From the NCBI GenBank assembly GCA_035553375.1, contig DATNCY010000105.1, positions 1 to 64,000 of the forward strand: a stretch of DNA of 64,000 nt, given 5' to 3'. Below, piece by piece: positions 27,058-35,423 of the stretch (positions are counted from its first letter, which is position 1; every line of letters begins with the position of its first letter). Under the pieces are notes generated by a model. That model was not told the origin of the DNA. It made no database searches and saw nothing but the letters and a program-made list of their open reading frames with translations. The position numbers were made by a program, and so were the translations under genes. The stretch is from JAJPHU01 sp035553375 (GTDB lineage Bacteria; Planctomycetota; Planctomycetia; Gemmatales; Gemmataceae).

Positions 27058-27627
27058 ATGTTCAATCGATTGGCGACCAGCGCTTTGCACCGGCTAGGCG
27101 GGCCGCCTGCCTTTCAAATCTACGGCAAGTCTCGGATAGAAAGCAGTTGGCGCATCATCGGCGTCCATGCCACGCATCGCCGCGATATGGACAGTCGTTG
27201 GCCGCGCTTTATGTTTCGCGGCACCTGCATCACCTGGACGGCGGAGGTCATTGCGGTTGGTTGGGACTTCGCCGAGGATGTGTTGCGCGAACAGGTGAGC
27301 GATCCGGCTTCGCGCGATCGTCCGGTTGAAGTGTCCGCCGGGCGCATCGGCGATCATCTTCGCCGAGCGGACGCCGGCGCTTCCCCTTTCGCGAGTGCCA
27401 GTGAAATCCTGGCGCACGAGTGCGGCCACACTCGGCAGATGTTGCGTATGGGTTTGCTGTACTGGCCGGTCGTCGGCGCGGTGACGCTGTTGCGCGAGGG
27501 GCCGCACTGGTGGAATCACTTCGAGAATCAGGCGAGCGAACAGGGACAATTCGGCGGCATCGTCAACGGTTCGGTATGCACGGAATTGATGCAGCGATGC
27601 GGCTTGCGTCGTAGCGATGAAGACTAA
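27058..27627 (+). CDS. Putative HExxH-type metalloprotein
   Basis: 189 residues of unknown family. Residues 115-124 read SEILAHECGH, a zincin-style HExxH core (His120, Glu121, His124). It is followed by a hydrophobic helix and HFENQASEQG, whose glutamates could supply the third ligand. No signal peptide is evident. It resembles small phage- or plant-type zincins more than any named peptidase; activity is inferred from the motif only. It follows the TPR gene by 18 bases with no obvious Shine-Dalgarno site. Confidence 0.6.
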   Translation: MFNRLATSALHRLGGPPAFQIYGKSRIESSWRIIGVHATHRRDMDSRWPRFMFRGTCITWTAEVIAVGWDFAEDVLREQVSDPASRDRPVEVSAGRIGDHLRRADAGASPFASASEILAHECGHTRQMLRMGLLYWPVVGAVTLLREGPHWWNHFENQASEQGQFGGIVNGSVCTELMQRCGLRRSDED

Positions 27628-27860
27628 GCCTCGTTGCTGCTGGCCGTCGTCGTGTCGGCTCACGCTGTCACGACCGGAGAAATTCTCCAAGGTTACCGTT
27701 GTCGCACGAGCTTCGCACGCGGCCGTTACCCACCACACACACTGAGGTAGCCGACTGCTGTCGGAACAGCAGGTAACGTCAGGGGGCCTCCATGTCAGCC
27801 AGTGTTACAGAGCATTCCGATGTGACGAATCGCACTAGCGAATTGTTCGGCCCGGCCCTG
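27628..27860. other. Intergenic stretch, no gene seen
   Basis: 233 bases between the HECGH gene and the first orphan gene of the cassette-like patch. It holds a short inverted repeat near 27750-27770 (CCGACTGCTGTCGG with CCGACAGCAGTCGG symmetry). A forward open frame from 27792 overlaps the minus-strand gene and is judged a shadow. Confidence 0.4.
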
Positions 27861-28382
27861 CTACCTGACCAAGACGACCCTATCGGGACGACGGGCGTCC
27901 GGTGGTGGCTGGCCCCGGACTACCAACCCCTCGCCTGTGTCTGCCAGCACCCACAGGCGAGGCGCGACACCGCGGCTGTCGAGTTGATCCCATTCGTGAC
28001 GAGCGATGGGCCGCCGCATCTCCCGCTCCAACCAGTCAGCGGCCGCCGCCGCCAACTCTCCCACCGGACGCCCGGACAGGACGGACACGCTGCGGCGGGT
28101 TGGGTCCAGGTTAGTCGCGAACTGGTACGTCTCGTCCGGACCGAACCACACCGTGGACCCGTTGAAATCCACTCGCAGTGCGCGGAGGACGCAGTTGTAC
28201 GCCGGGTCATCGTCGGACGGGCAAACCGATAGGGTAATACAGTCGGCCCGTACCCGCCAAACGTCCGCGAACCAATCACCGGCCTCGGCGCGAGCGTGAA
28301 GAGCCTCTACGAACGATCGTTCCGTCTCGTTTTCGCATTCATCGAGGTCGAACCGGGGGGCGACAACCGGAACCATCGACAT
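27861..28382 (-). CDS. Hypothetical acidic protein (orphan A)
   Basis: 173 residues, unrecognised. It begins MSMVPVVAPRFDLDE. An internal ATG at 28376 has better spacing to the AGGG upstream and may be the real start. Composition is balanced and globular with a DDDPAYNCVLRALRVDFNGSTVW core, suggesting a small immunity-like or SMI1/SUKH-like alpha/beta protein, but no motif proves it. First of three leftward genes separated by 433-bp repeats. Confidence 0.55.
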   Translation of the reverse strand: MSMVPVVAPRFDLDECENETERSFVEALHARAEAGDWFADVWRVRADCITLSVCPSDDDPAYNCVLRALRVDFNGSTVWFGPDETYQFATNLDPTRRSVSVLSGRPVGELAAAAADWLEREMRRPIARHEWDQLDSRGVAPRLWVLADTGEGLVVRGQPPPDARRPDRVVLVR

Positions 28383-28518
28383 ACCCTAACGTAGAGCGGT
28401 CTAGCCAACGTGCCGTCCGGCGGAAAACCATGTCCATACCGACAACCAGCACGCCGCGTAGACCACTATTGGATTGAAGCACGGGCCACGCTACCACGAG
28501 CCTCTGGACTTTCCATCT

Positions 28519-28951
28519 CTGCCGACCTGCAAATACTCCGCGATTCTACGAGCGAACACCCCCGCCACGCAAGCACCAAATGCCCCCGTTTGCCTCTCAG
28601 GTTGGCTCGGATCGCGTACCAGCTGATGCGTTACGGGGAAGGCTACGTCCAACAGGAGGAGGCCGTGTACGCCCAGCAGGTACGGGAGCGTCAGGAGAAG
28701 CAATTGCAGCGAAATGCGCGGGAGTTGGGCTACGAGTTGAAGAAGGTGGAGTCGCCGTTGGCGGAACCGGAGCCGACCGCCGTGCCGTAGCCGCTGGAGG
28801 GGTAGCCGCAGGTCGTTCAGGGGAAAAAGAGAGTTTACCCGTAGCAAATTCAAATGTGTCCGACAATCGCGGTGCGCGCCGGGCTTCCGACACAGCCCGG
28901 ACAGCTATTCGGACAGGCTACCGTCGTTCAAAAACGATCCTGGACGGCGCT
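28519..28951. repeat. 433-bp direct repeat, copy 1 (transposase-tail remnant?)
   Basis: Starts CTGCCGACC and ends GGCGCT, exactly 433 bases. It matches 29441-29873 along its whole length at roughly 75-80 percent by eye. The plus strand contains an open frame ending at 28790 whose tail (VRERQEKQLQRNARELGYELKKVE) resembles the C-terminus of planctomycete transposases, followed by about 160 noncoding bases. No upstream transposase body is present. The right end abuts the stop of orphan B. Confidence 0.7.
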
Positions 28952-28956
28952 GTTCG

Positions 28957-29418
28957 TCAGATGGTATTCCCTTCCCCATCCAGGTAATACTGATTGCCCC
29001 ATTCGAGGACGCTATTCCCTTCTACTTTCCATCGCTCGATATCCGTCCGATAGAGTCTGGCCTCGTCCTCGGAGTATCGGTCTGGATCGAACAGAAACTC
29101 TTCCAGTTCGTCCGGGAACCGTTTCAGCCGCACTTTCCAGCCATTGACGGAGAAGGGCTGTACGCGGATCGGTCCGCGGCGGAAACCAAGTTCACGCTTC
29201 ACTACCCGGATCTTCTTCGCTGCAATCGCCTCCACTGCGGGGCCAAGTCCCCGCTGCAAATCAATACCCAAGGGGTACTCGTTAGTGCTGACGAGTTCCC
29301 CCTTTTTATCAAAGAGCAGGACTCCGATGAAGTCGGTGACCCAGCCGAGGAGGACTTGCTTCCCATCAAGCGTCTCGCCTGTGAAATAGGTCCAGGGCCG
29401 AGGTCGGATTGTGTGCAT
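28957..29418 (-). CDS. Hypothetical protein (orphan B)
   Basis: 153 residues from ATG 29418 (MHTIRPRPWTYFTGETLDGK). The longer frame to 29544 would start inside the 433-bp repeat and is rejected. Beta-rich opening, then an amphipathic and acidic C-terminal half (DELEEFLFDPDRYSEDEARLYRTD), unrecognised. It lies between the two copies of the 433-bp repeat and is transcribed in the same direction as orphans A and C. Confidence 0.6.
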   Translation of the reverse strand: MHTIRPRPWTYFTGETLDGKQVLLGWVTDFIGVLLFDKKGELVSTNEYPLGIDLQRGLGPAVEAIAAKKIRVVKRELGFRRGPIRVQPFSVNGWKVRLKRFPDELEEFLFDPDRYSEDEARLYRTDIERWKVEGNSVLEWGNQYYLDGEGNTI

Positions 29419-29440
29419 CACACCATCACGAAATAAACGC

Positions 29441-29873
29441 CTGCCGACCCGCAACCACTCCGCGATTCTACGAGCGAACAGCCCCGCCACGCAAGCACCA
29501 AATCCCACCGTTCGCTTCTCTGGTTGGCTCGGAACGTGTACCACCTGGATGCGTCACGGAATGGCGTATGGCAAGCAAATGGAGTCGGCCTACGCCGAGC
29601 AAGGACGGGAGCGTTAGGAGAAGCAGTTGCATCGGCGTGTGCGGGAGTTGGGTTACGAGTTAAAGAAGGTGGAGTTGCGGTTGGCAGAAACGGAGCCGAC
29701 CGCAGTACCATAGCCGCTGGCCGGATACTGGCTGGTCGCCCAGGGACAAAAAGATCTTACGGGTGGCTAATGGAGATGCGTCCGGCAATCGCGGTGCGCG
29801 CCGGGCGTCCGGCACAGCCGGGCATCTATTCGGACAGGCTACCGTCGTTCAAAAACGTTCCTGGGGTGGCGCT
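29441..29873. repeat. 433-bp direct repeat, copy 2 (decayed)
   Basis: Same length and boundaries as the copy at 28519-28951. The transposase-like tail is broken here by an in-frame TAG at 29615-29617 (between GRER and EKQLHRRVRELGYELKKVE), so this copy is a pseudogene remnant. The right end falls within the stop codon of orphan C. Confidence 0.7.
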
Positions 29874-30435
29874 ACAGCGACCTAACGCGGAACACGACGT
29901 ATACTCCACCGTAGGCTGATAATAGGAGACCGGCGCCTAGTAACCCCGCTACCAACTCGCCCGGAACAAGCATCACACCCAAGCGAACCAAATTATACAA
30001 CACCAGCCCGGCCATCAGACACACGCCGCCCGTTACTAACGAACGAGTCTGCCACTTCCCCATCCCCGCTGACGCAAATGCACCCTCCCTCGACTGATCG
30101 ACCGCAGCGGCAATTTGTTTGGCGTCGACTCGGCTCAACCCCCGCGCAATGAAAACGGAGACGACCTCGGCCCGGCTCTTCCCGGCCGAGTAGAGAAAGA
30201 ACGCGCGGTCCTTCGCCACAGCCGTGGTCACTTCGGGGATTAACTCCGAAGGCAACCCTTGCTCTTCCAGGCGGGTCACGATCTCTGGGAAGGACCGTCC
30301 CGCGTTGTACTCATGCAGAGCCAATTGGTAGGACTCAGCACTGGGAGCAACGCTCTTGGGAGCAACACTCGACCAGTCGAACGAGCCGGAGGTATTCGGT
30401 TGTTGTTCCATTGGTGTGTTTTCTTCGCCGAACAT
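29872..30435 (-). CDS. Hypothetical membrane protein (orphan C)
   Basis: 187 residues. A soluble N-terminal part of about 110 residues contains two related helical units (EYNAGRSFPEIVTRLEEQGLP and YSAGKSRAEVVSVFIARGLS), which look like an internal duplication. Two transmembrane helices follow (about 135-155 and 160-180). ATG 30435 is used; ATG 30411 is an alternative. Function unknown. Third of the leftward orphan genes. Confidence 0.62.
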   Translation of the reverse strand: MFGEENTPMEQQPNTSGSFDWSSVAPKSVAPSAESYQLALHEYNAGRSFPEIVTRLEEQGLPSELIPEVTTAVAKDRAFFLYSAGKSRAEVVSVFIARGLSRVDAKQIAAAVDQSREGAFASAGMGKWQTRSLVTGGVCLMAGLVLYNLVRLGVMLVPGELVAGLLGAGLLLSAYGGVYVVFRVRSL

Positions 30436-30598
30436 CTGATTAGGTTGCGCACATGCGCGAGCGAATAAGGCTCATTGCCAAGTATCCCAAACAGCGCGCA
30501 GCCGTCAAGAAAAACGCGCTTCCGCTTTGGGGATTTTTTTTCTTGCTCGCCTCAATGTCGAGGAGCGGAAATCGATGGAGAAGGCGGGCTGCGAAAGG

Positions 30599-31426
30599 TT
30601 AATCGCCCTCACTGCCCGAGGACGTTCCGCGGGCGCATTCCAGTTCCTTATCGCGCACATCGGTAACAAACATGTGTCCGGGTTTATGCGTCAATAAAAG
30701 CGAGGGCCGAGCTTGCATGGCGACGGCTTGCGGTGTCACGCCGCACGCCCAGAACACGGGAACCTCATCGGGACGAATCTCGACGGGATCGCCAAAGTCG
30801 GGGCGTGCAATGTCGCGGATGCCGAGGGCGGCCGCGTTGCCGACATGCACCGGCGCGCCGTGGGCAAGCGGGAAACGACGGCAAATGCGTGTCGCCGCCT
30901 CCGCCTGCGCCAGCGTCAATGGCCGCATTGATACAACCATTGAACCGGCGAAAATGCCCGCCGGCTGGCAAGCGATATTCGTGCGATACATCGGCACGTT
31001 GCAACCTTGCTCGATATGCCGCACCGGAATCCCCGCATTCAAGAGGGCATTCTCGAATGTGAATGAACAACCCAGCAAGAAACCCACGAGGTCATCGCGC
31101 CACCAGGAAAGAAGATCATTCGGTTCATCGATCAACTCGCCGTAGCGATAGACGCAATAACGCGGTACGTCGGTACGCAGGTCCGCGCCGGGGGCGGTGC
31201 GGCACGGTTCGGGACAGCCGGGATCGGTCACGTCCAGCACGGGACAGGGTTGCGGATTACGCCGGCAAAAGAGCAGAAAATCGAAGGCGATGTCGCGCGG
31301 CACGACGACAAGGTTCGCCTGCACGTAACCCAACGCCAGTCCGGGAGTCGGTCCCGTCAGGTAACCGGCGCGGGCTTGCCGTCGCACTTCGGTCCCTGTT
31401 GCTTGACGCAAATCGCCCATCGTCAT
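30599..31426 (-). CDS. DUF1445 putative hydro-lyase (D-glutamate cyclase N-half)
   Basis: 275 residues of the DUF1445 (YcsI) family. Recognised by VRRQARAGYLTGPTPGLALGYVQANL, VPRYCVYRYGEL, FLLGCSFTFENALL, the NVPMYRTNI block, and CGVTPQAVAMQA followed by LTHKPGHMFVTD near the end. In animals this domain forms the N-terminal part of mitochondrial DGLUCY, which converts D-glutamate to 5-oxo-D-proline. Its start overlaps the stop of the DUF4392 gene by 4 bases; that protein matches the other half. A role in D-glutamate or 5-oxoproline handling is inferred; the bacterial single-domain protein is annotated only as putative hydro-lyase. Confidence 0.88.
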   Translation of the reverse strand: MTMGDLRQATGTEVRRQARAGYLTGPTPGLALGYVQANLVVVPRDIAFDFLLFCRRNPQPCPVLDVTDPGCPEPCRTAPGADLRTDVPRYCVYRYGELIDEPNDLLSWWRDDLVGFLLGCSFTFENALLNAGIPVRHIEQGCNVPMYRTNIACQPAGIFAGSMVVSMRPLTLAQAEAATRICRRFPLAHGAPVHVGNAAALGIRDIARPDFGDPVEIRPDEVPVFWACGVTPQAVAMQARPSLLLTHKPGHMFVTDVRDKELECARGTSSGSEGD

Positions 31427-32361
31427 GCCCCCATCAACTCCCCCAACCGGCGTAACGGTTGGACATAATCCGAAAACGATAGGCCGTCCACCGAGACGGT
31501 CGGACGCGCGGTGACACCATCCACCAGCGGCCCCTTCTCCACCATGATACGAAGCAACTCACACTCTTGCTCGATGTCAAACAGCGACGCCGGCAAGCGT
31601 TGGCCACGCAGCAAAGCGACACCGGCCGCCAACGCATAAGCGCCCCAGTTGCTGACGCCGGCGACGATAAGGTGATCCACCGGCACACGGCAAGCGATCT
31701 GTCCGCCGTTGGGGATGTTGCGGCGAATTACATCCGCCGCGATTTTACCCATGCCAATCTCATTGCCACCGTCGCCGATGCCCACGGTGACAAGACGAGG
31801 CGACGGACGAGCAGCCTCCGTAAATAAAAAATATGCAGGAGTTGTATTGTCGGTTATATCCAGCCCACGCATATTGCGGCTGCGACCATCCTGGCCTGGT
31901 CCCACGCGCTCCAGGGCCACGAGATGCGTTAACGCCGCACGTTGGCGAAACGACTGCCATTCGAGAGCCAAGTAATCCGGCCAAGCGTGGGCCGGCGGGA
32001 GCGTCAACACGAGGACGCGATCGCGTAACCCGCATGTCTTCAGGCCGACTTCGAGCGCCTGCCGGCAAAATGAATCCGTCACCAGTGCAATCGTCACTCC
32101 CAGAGGCGTCAAGGCACGCGCCAGAAAAAGCGCACCGAGTGGCCCATCGGTTTCGCCGCAGGGAGGATCGGCCTGAGCGATGTAAAAGCCAGTGACAACC
32201 GCGAGCGCCGGCTGCGGATGTTCGGCAATGCTTCGGCACGCCGCCTCAAAGTCACCGGGGCAAGCCGTGAACAGATTGTCGGCGGGGTCGGCGGCCAATC
32301 CGCGCTTGCCGATGTCCTGCTGGATCAAAGCGCGGATCGCATCGAGCAAGGCGGCGCTCAT
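31423..32361 (-). CDS. DUF4392 protein (D-glutamate cyclase C-half)
   Basis: 312 residues. Motifs typical of the DUF4392/DGLUCY C-terminal domain are present: VVTGFYI near residue 55, ETDGPLGALFLARAL, the ALERVGPGQDGRSRNMRG block, VGIGDGGNEIGMGKI (about 195-210) and SNWGAYALAAGVALL. In animal D-glutamate cyclase this is fused behind DUF1445; here both are separate, overlapping genes. It also overlaps the RluA gene upstream by 4 bases, making a tightly coupled three-gene leftward operon. Confidence 0.88.
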   Translation of the reverse strand: MSAALLDAIRALIQQDIGKRGLAADPADNLFTACPGDFEAACRSIAEHPQPALAVVTGFYIAQADPPCGETDGPLGALFLARALTPLGVTIALVTDSFCRQALEVGLKTCGLRDRVLVLTLPPAHAWPDYLALEWQSFRQRAALTHLVALERVGPGQDGRSRNMRGLDITDNTTPAYFLFTEAARPSPRLVTVGIGDGGNEIGMGKIAADVIRRNIPNGGQIACRVPVDHLIVAGVSNWGAYALAAGVALLRGQRLPASLFDIEQECELLRIMVEKGPLVDGVTARPTVSVDGLSFSDYVQPLRRLGELMGA

Positions 32362-33059
32362 AGTTGATGGCCCTCGCGGAACAGGTAAGCGAAGCGGCCA
32401 CGCCAGGGACGCGGCACCTCGGCCGTTAGCGTGATCGGCTCATGGCGAATCGGATGCAGAAAAGTCAACGCCCGCGCGTGCAGGCCAATAGCTCGGCCAA
32501 ACGTGTGTATTGCGCCATACTTGGCGTCGCCGTAAATGGGATGGCCATGATGGGCGAGTTGGACGCGCAGCTGATGCGTGCGGCCAGTCTGCGGGCGAAG
32601 TTCAAGCCAGGTCAGACCGCCGTGGACGGCGCGACGATGATAGTGCAGCAGCGCTTGCCGGGCACCTTTCTCCTGCGGTTCGACAATCTCGACACGATGG
32701 ATCGCTTCGTTCTTGCGCAGCCAGTCCTCCAGCGAGCCGGCCGTCAGCTTCACCTCGCCTTCGACGATGGCCCAGTAGATTTTCTCGATGGTGCCTTCGC
32801 GGAACTGCTGCGCAAGACGCGCCGCCGCCTTGCTGGTGCGGGCAAACAGCAGCACGCCGGAAACGGGACGGTCGAGACGATGCACGACGCCCAGGAAGAC
32901 ATTGCCGGGCTTGTGGTGTTTTTCCTTCAGATAGGTCTTGACCACGCGGTCCAGCGTCTCCTCGCGACCCTCGTAATGAGTGGTCAAGGCATCGCTCGGC
33001 TTCACGATGGCGATGCAATGATTGTCTTCATACAGGATCTCAAAAGATGGCGAAATCAT
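32358..33059 (-). CDS. RluA-family pseudouridine synthase
   Basis: 233 residues, catalytic domain only, with no S4 RNA-binding domain. The catalytic motif is GVVHRLDRPVSGVLLFARTSKAA with Asp63. Later conserved parts are ELRPQTGRTHQLRVQLAHHGHPI and YGDAKYG. It isomerises uridine in rRNA or tRNA; the exact site (RluA, RluC, RluD or TruC type) cannot be told. First gene of the operon with the two D-glutamate cyclase-like genes, 21 bases from a family C palindrome that separates it from the TPR-sulfotransferase gene. Confidence 0.9.
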   Translation of the reverse strand: MISPSFEILYEDNHCIAIVKPSDALTTHYEGREETLDRVVKTYLKEKHHKPGNVFLGVVHRLDRPVSGVLLFARTSKAAARLAQQFREGTIEKIYWAIVEGEVKLTAGSLEDWLRKNEAIHRVEIVEPQEKGARQALLHYHRRAVHGGLTWLELRPQTGRTHQLRVQLAHHGHPIYGDAKYGAIHTFGRAIGLHARALTFLHPIRHEPITLTAEVPRPWRGRFAYLFREGHQL

Positions 33060-33079
33060 CTAGTCGCCCTCGCGGAAAT

Positions 33080-33167
33080 GGCGAACGGCCGGCGTAAGCC
33101 GGCTGGTACAGGCTCCCCCGACCGACTGGTGGACACTATACCAGCCGGCTTACGCCGGCCGTTCGCC
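33080..33167. repeat. REP-like palindrome, family C, copy 2
   Basis: Arms 33080-33108 and 33139-33167 (29 bp, perfect). The right arm overlaps the 3' end of the TPR-sulfotransferase gene: its last six sense codons and the TAA stop (33150-33152) are read from the repeat. Same family as 2641-2728. Confidence 0.8.
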
Positions 33168-35330
33168 AAGCTGCGCGAACAGTGAACCGAGCGCTGCTTC
33201 ATAGTGCTTCCAGCGCGCAACCGAGCGCGTATACAGCGGTTGACGCACTTGCGTGACGCTGGCAGTACGTACCGGCCGTTTCGTCTCGTGAAACGCCAGG
33301 CATGCCGGCTCCCAATCCAGACCGCACCAGGCCACGAGTCGGCGGGCAACGCCTTCCAGGTCGGCGACGGTATCCTCGTAACTGACATCGAAAATAGAGA
33401 CGGGCAGCGTAGCTCGCCAGTGTTCCATAATCCCCCGATATTCGCGGAAGCGGGAGACGATATGGCCGGGATCATTGGCCCAGCGAATGTGGCGGAAGTT
33501 CGTTATCCAGCACGACACGGCCACATCGCGCAAATCGCGGCGACAGTGGATGAACTTCGCCCGAGGGAACAGAACGGCCAGGAAGCCAAGATAAAGATAA
33601 TTGTCCGGCATTTTGTCCACAATGCGAGCGGCGGTGCCGTTGAGGGCGCGCAACCGATCGAGATGGCGTTGTCCGACACGCTGGATGGTTTCGCGGTCGA
33701 GTTGCCCCATGCACTTCATCGGACTCTCTGCTCTGTTCAGGACCGACGGCAAGGACTCGAAATCGTCTCGGGTGTAGCGCAGTTCGCCAGCGCCGAATAC
33801 TTGGGAGTGACTGGCCAGCACTTGCTCCAGCAGCGTCGTTCCCGAACGCGGCAGGCCGACGATGAACACGGGACACTCGCTCTCCAGACCCCATCCGCGA
33901 ACACGCTCGAAGAAGTTGGGCGTGCAAAGCGTTTTCATCTCCGCGACAAACTGCGCATGACTGGCGGGATCGTAATTCTCGCCGCGCTTGCTCCAGGTGG
34001 CGAGGCTCAAGCCGTTGGCTTGGCGCAGATGCTCGGCGGCCTCGGTATGTTCGCCGCGGGCATCGAGAACCTGGGCCAAACCGAAGTGCAGGATCGCACG
34101 CTTGCCATCGAGCAAATCCTTCTCGGCAAGCAAACGGCGCAGCGCGGCCAAGTCCTCCGCAGGCAGCTTGCCGCGGAGGATGGTCGCCAGTTGAGCCAGT
34201 GCGCCGGCATGTTCGGGATCATGCTGGAGGGCGGAGCGAAAACACGTCTCCGCCGCCTCCAGGTCATTCAGTTCTTCCAACAGCACGCCGAGATTGCAGT
34301 GAGCGGGAGCGAAGTCGGGCTTGAGGCGCAAAGCTGTCTGGTAGTGAACGCGAGCCTCGTCATCGCGCCCCTCCTCGTGGTGGACGAAGCCCAGACCGTT
34401 ATGGGCCTCGGGGCATTGGGGGTCCAGACGGAGAGCGATTTCGTAGCGCGCGATGGCTTCCTCGTGACGCTCGCGCTCTTCCAGGGCACTGGCGAGGTTG
34501 CAGTGAATCCGTGCGGTCTTGGCATCGCGCCGCAGCGCCTGCTCATACCAGGCCAGGGCGTCGTCGATCCTGCCTTCCTCCTGGAGAGCCTGGGCCATGT
34601 TGTTGTAGACCATGCCGATGTCAGGATTGAGGCGCAGTGCGTTGGTGTAATGCGTCTTGGCCTCCGCCAGTTGGCCCAACTCGCGGAGAACATTGCCGAG
34701 ATTGCTGAGCGCCTCGGGAAAGTTCGGTCGCAGGCGCACGGCCTCGCGACAATGGATCAACGATTCCTTCCGTTGGTTTTGTTCGCACAAAATCTGGCCG
34801 AGATTGGTGTGCGCCTCCGCCAAGCGAGGATCGCACTGAATCGCCTGGCGAAAGTGAGCGATCGCGGCAACGGGATCGCCGTGAAGGCGCAGGGCATTGC
34901 CGAGGTTGTTGTAGGCCATGGCGAAATGAGGCTTGAATTGGAGAGCCGCGCGAAATTGATCGATCGCTTCCGCGATGTTGCCCCGCGCGAGCAGAGCCAG
35001 GCCAAGATTATTGGCCGCCTCCGCATAGTTCGGCTGCAAGCGCAAGGCCGTGCGACAAGAATCGATGGCTCGCTCAATCTGGCCCAGCGCGCGCCAGACT
35101 TCGCCGAGGTTGGCGTGGTAGGCCGGCATCGCCGGCTGAAGCGCGATGGCCCGCCCGATTAGCTCGGCGGCCTGTGGATGTTGGCCGAGTTGATGGGCGG
35201 CCACGCCCAGCAGGTGCAGGGCGTCGGCGTGATTGGGATTGCGAGCGAGGATAGCCTGATACATCCGCGCCGCTTCGTGCAGGAAACCGCGTTGATGTTG
35301 GCGAATGGCCGTCTGTAAAGGGTCTTCCAT
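33150..35330 (-). CDS. TPR-repeat sulfotransferase
   Basis: 726 residues. About twelve consecutive TPRs fill residues 5-430 (canonical units such as AEAHTNLGQILCEQNQRKESLIHCREAVRLRPN). A sulfotransferase domain follows from about 490: VFIVGLPRSGTTLLEQVLASH is the PAPS 5'-phosphosulfate loop, VDKMPDNYLYLGFL and IHCRRDLRDVAVS form the 3'-phosphate site. Planctomycetes encode many such fusions; substrates may be protein tyrosines or glycans, unknown here. The C-terminal QLGERPA and stop come from the palindrome at 33080-33167, so the native end was probably replaced. Confidence 0.9.
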   Translation of the reverse strand: MEDPLQTAIRQHQRGFLHEAARMYQAILARNPNHADALHLLGVAAHQLGQHPQAAELIGRAIALQPAMPAYHANLGEVWRALGQIERAIDSCRTALRLQPNYAEAANNLGLALLARGNIAEAIDQFRAALQFKPHFAMAYNNLGNALRLHGDPVAAIAHFRQAIQCDPRLAEAHTNLGQILCEQNQRKESLIHCREAVRLRPNFPEALSNLGNVLRELGQLAEAKTHYTNALRLNPDIGMVYNNMAQALQEEGRIDDALAWYEQALRRDAKTARIHCNLASALEERERHEEAIARYEIALRLDPQCPEAHNGLGFVHHEEGRDDEARVHYQTALRLKPDFAPAHCNLGVLLEELNDLEAAETCFRSALQHDPEHAGALAQLATILRGKLPAEDLAALRRLLAEKDLLDGKRAILHFGLAQVLDARGEHTEAAEHLRQANGLSLATWSKRGENYDPASHAQFVAEMKTLCTPNFFERVRGWGLESECPVFIVGLPRSGTTLLEQVLASHSQVFGAGELRYTRDDFESLPSVLNRAESPMKCMGQLDRETIQRVGQRHLDRLRALNGTAARIVDKMPDNYLYLGFLAVLFPRAKFIHCRRDLRDVAVSCWITNFRHIRWANDPGHIVSRFREYRGIMEHWRATLPVSIFDVSYEDTVADLEGVARRLVAWCGLDWEPACLAFHETKRPVRTASVTQVRQPLYTRSVARWKHYEAALGSLFAQLGERPA

Positions 35331-35423
35331 CGGGTGTCAGTCGGTTTGGTGAGGGCGGTATAGGGGTTCCCCGTCCGCCGAGCGAGAAGCAGCCTTCTCG
35401 CTCGGCGCGATGGAAACATTCTA

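Noticed and set aside
27792..28232. 146-residue plus-strand frame
   Set aside because: Opposite to orphan A, Arg/His-rich shadow composition; orphan A has more natural composition and fits the direction of its neighbours.
33204..35162. 652-residue plus-strand open frame
   Set aside because: Antisense to the TPR-sulfotransferase gene, whose TPR and PAPS motifs are unmistakable.
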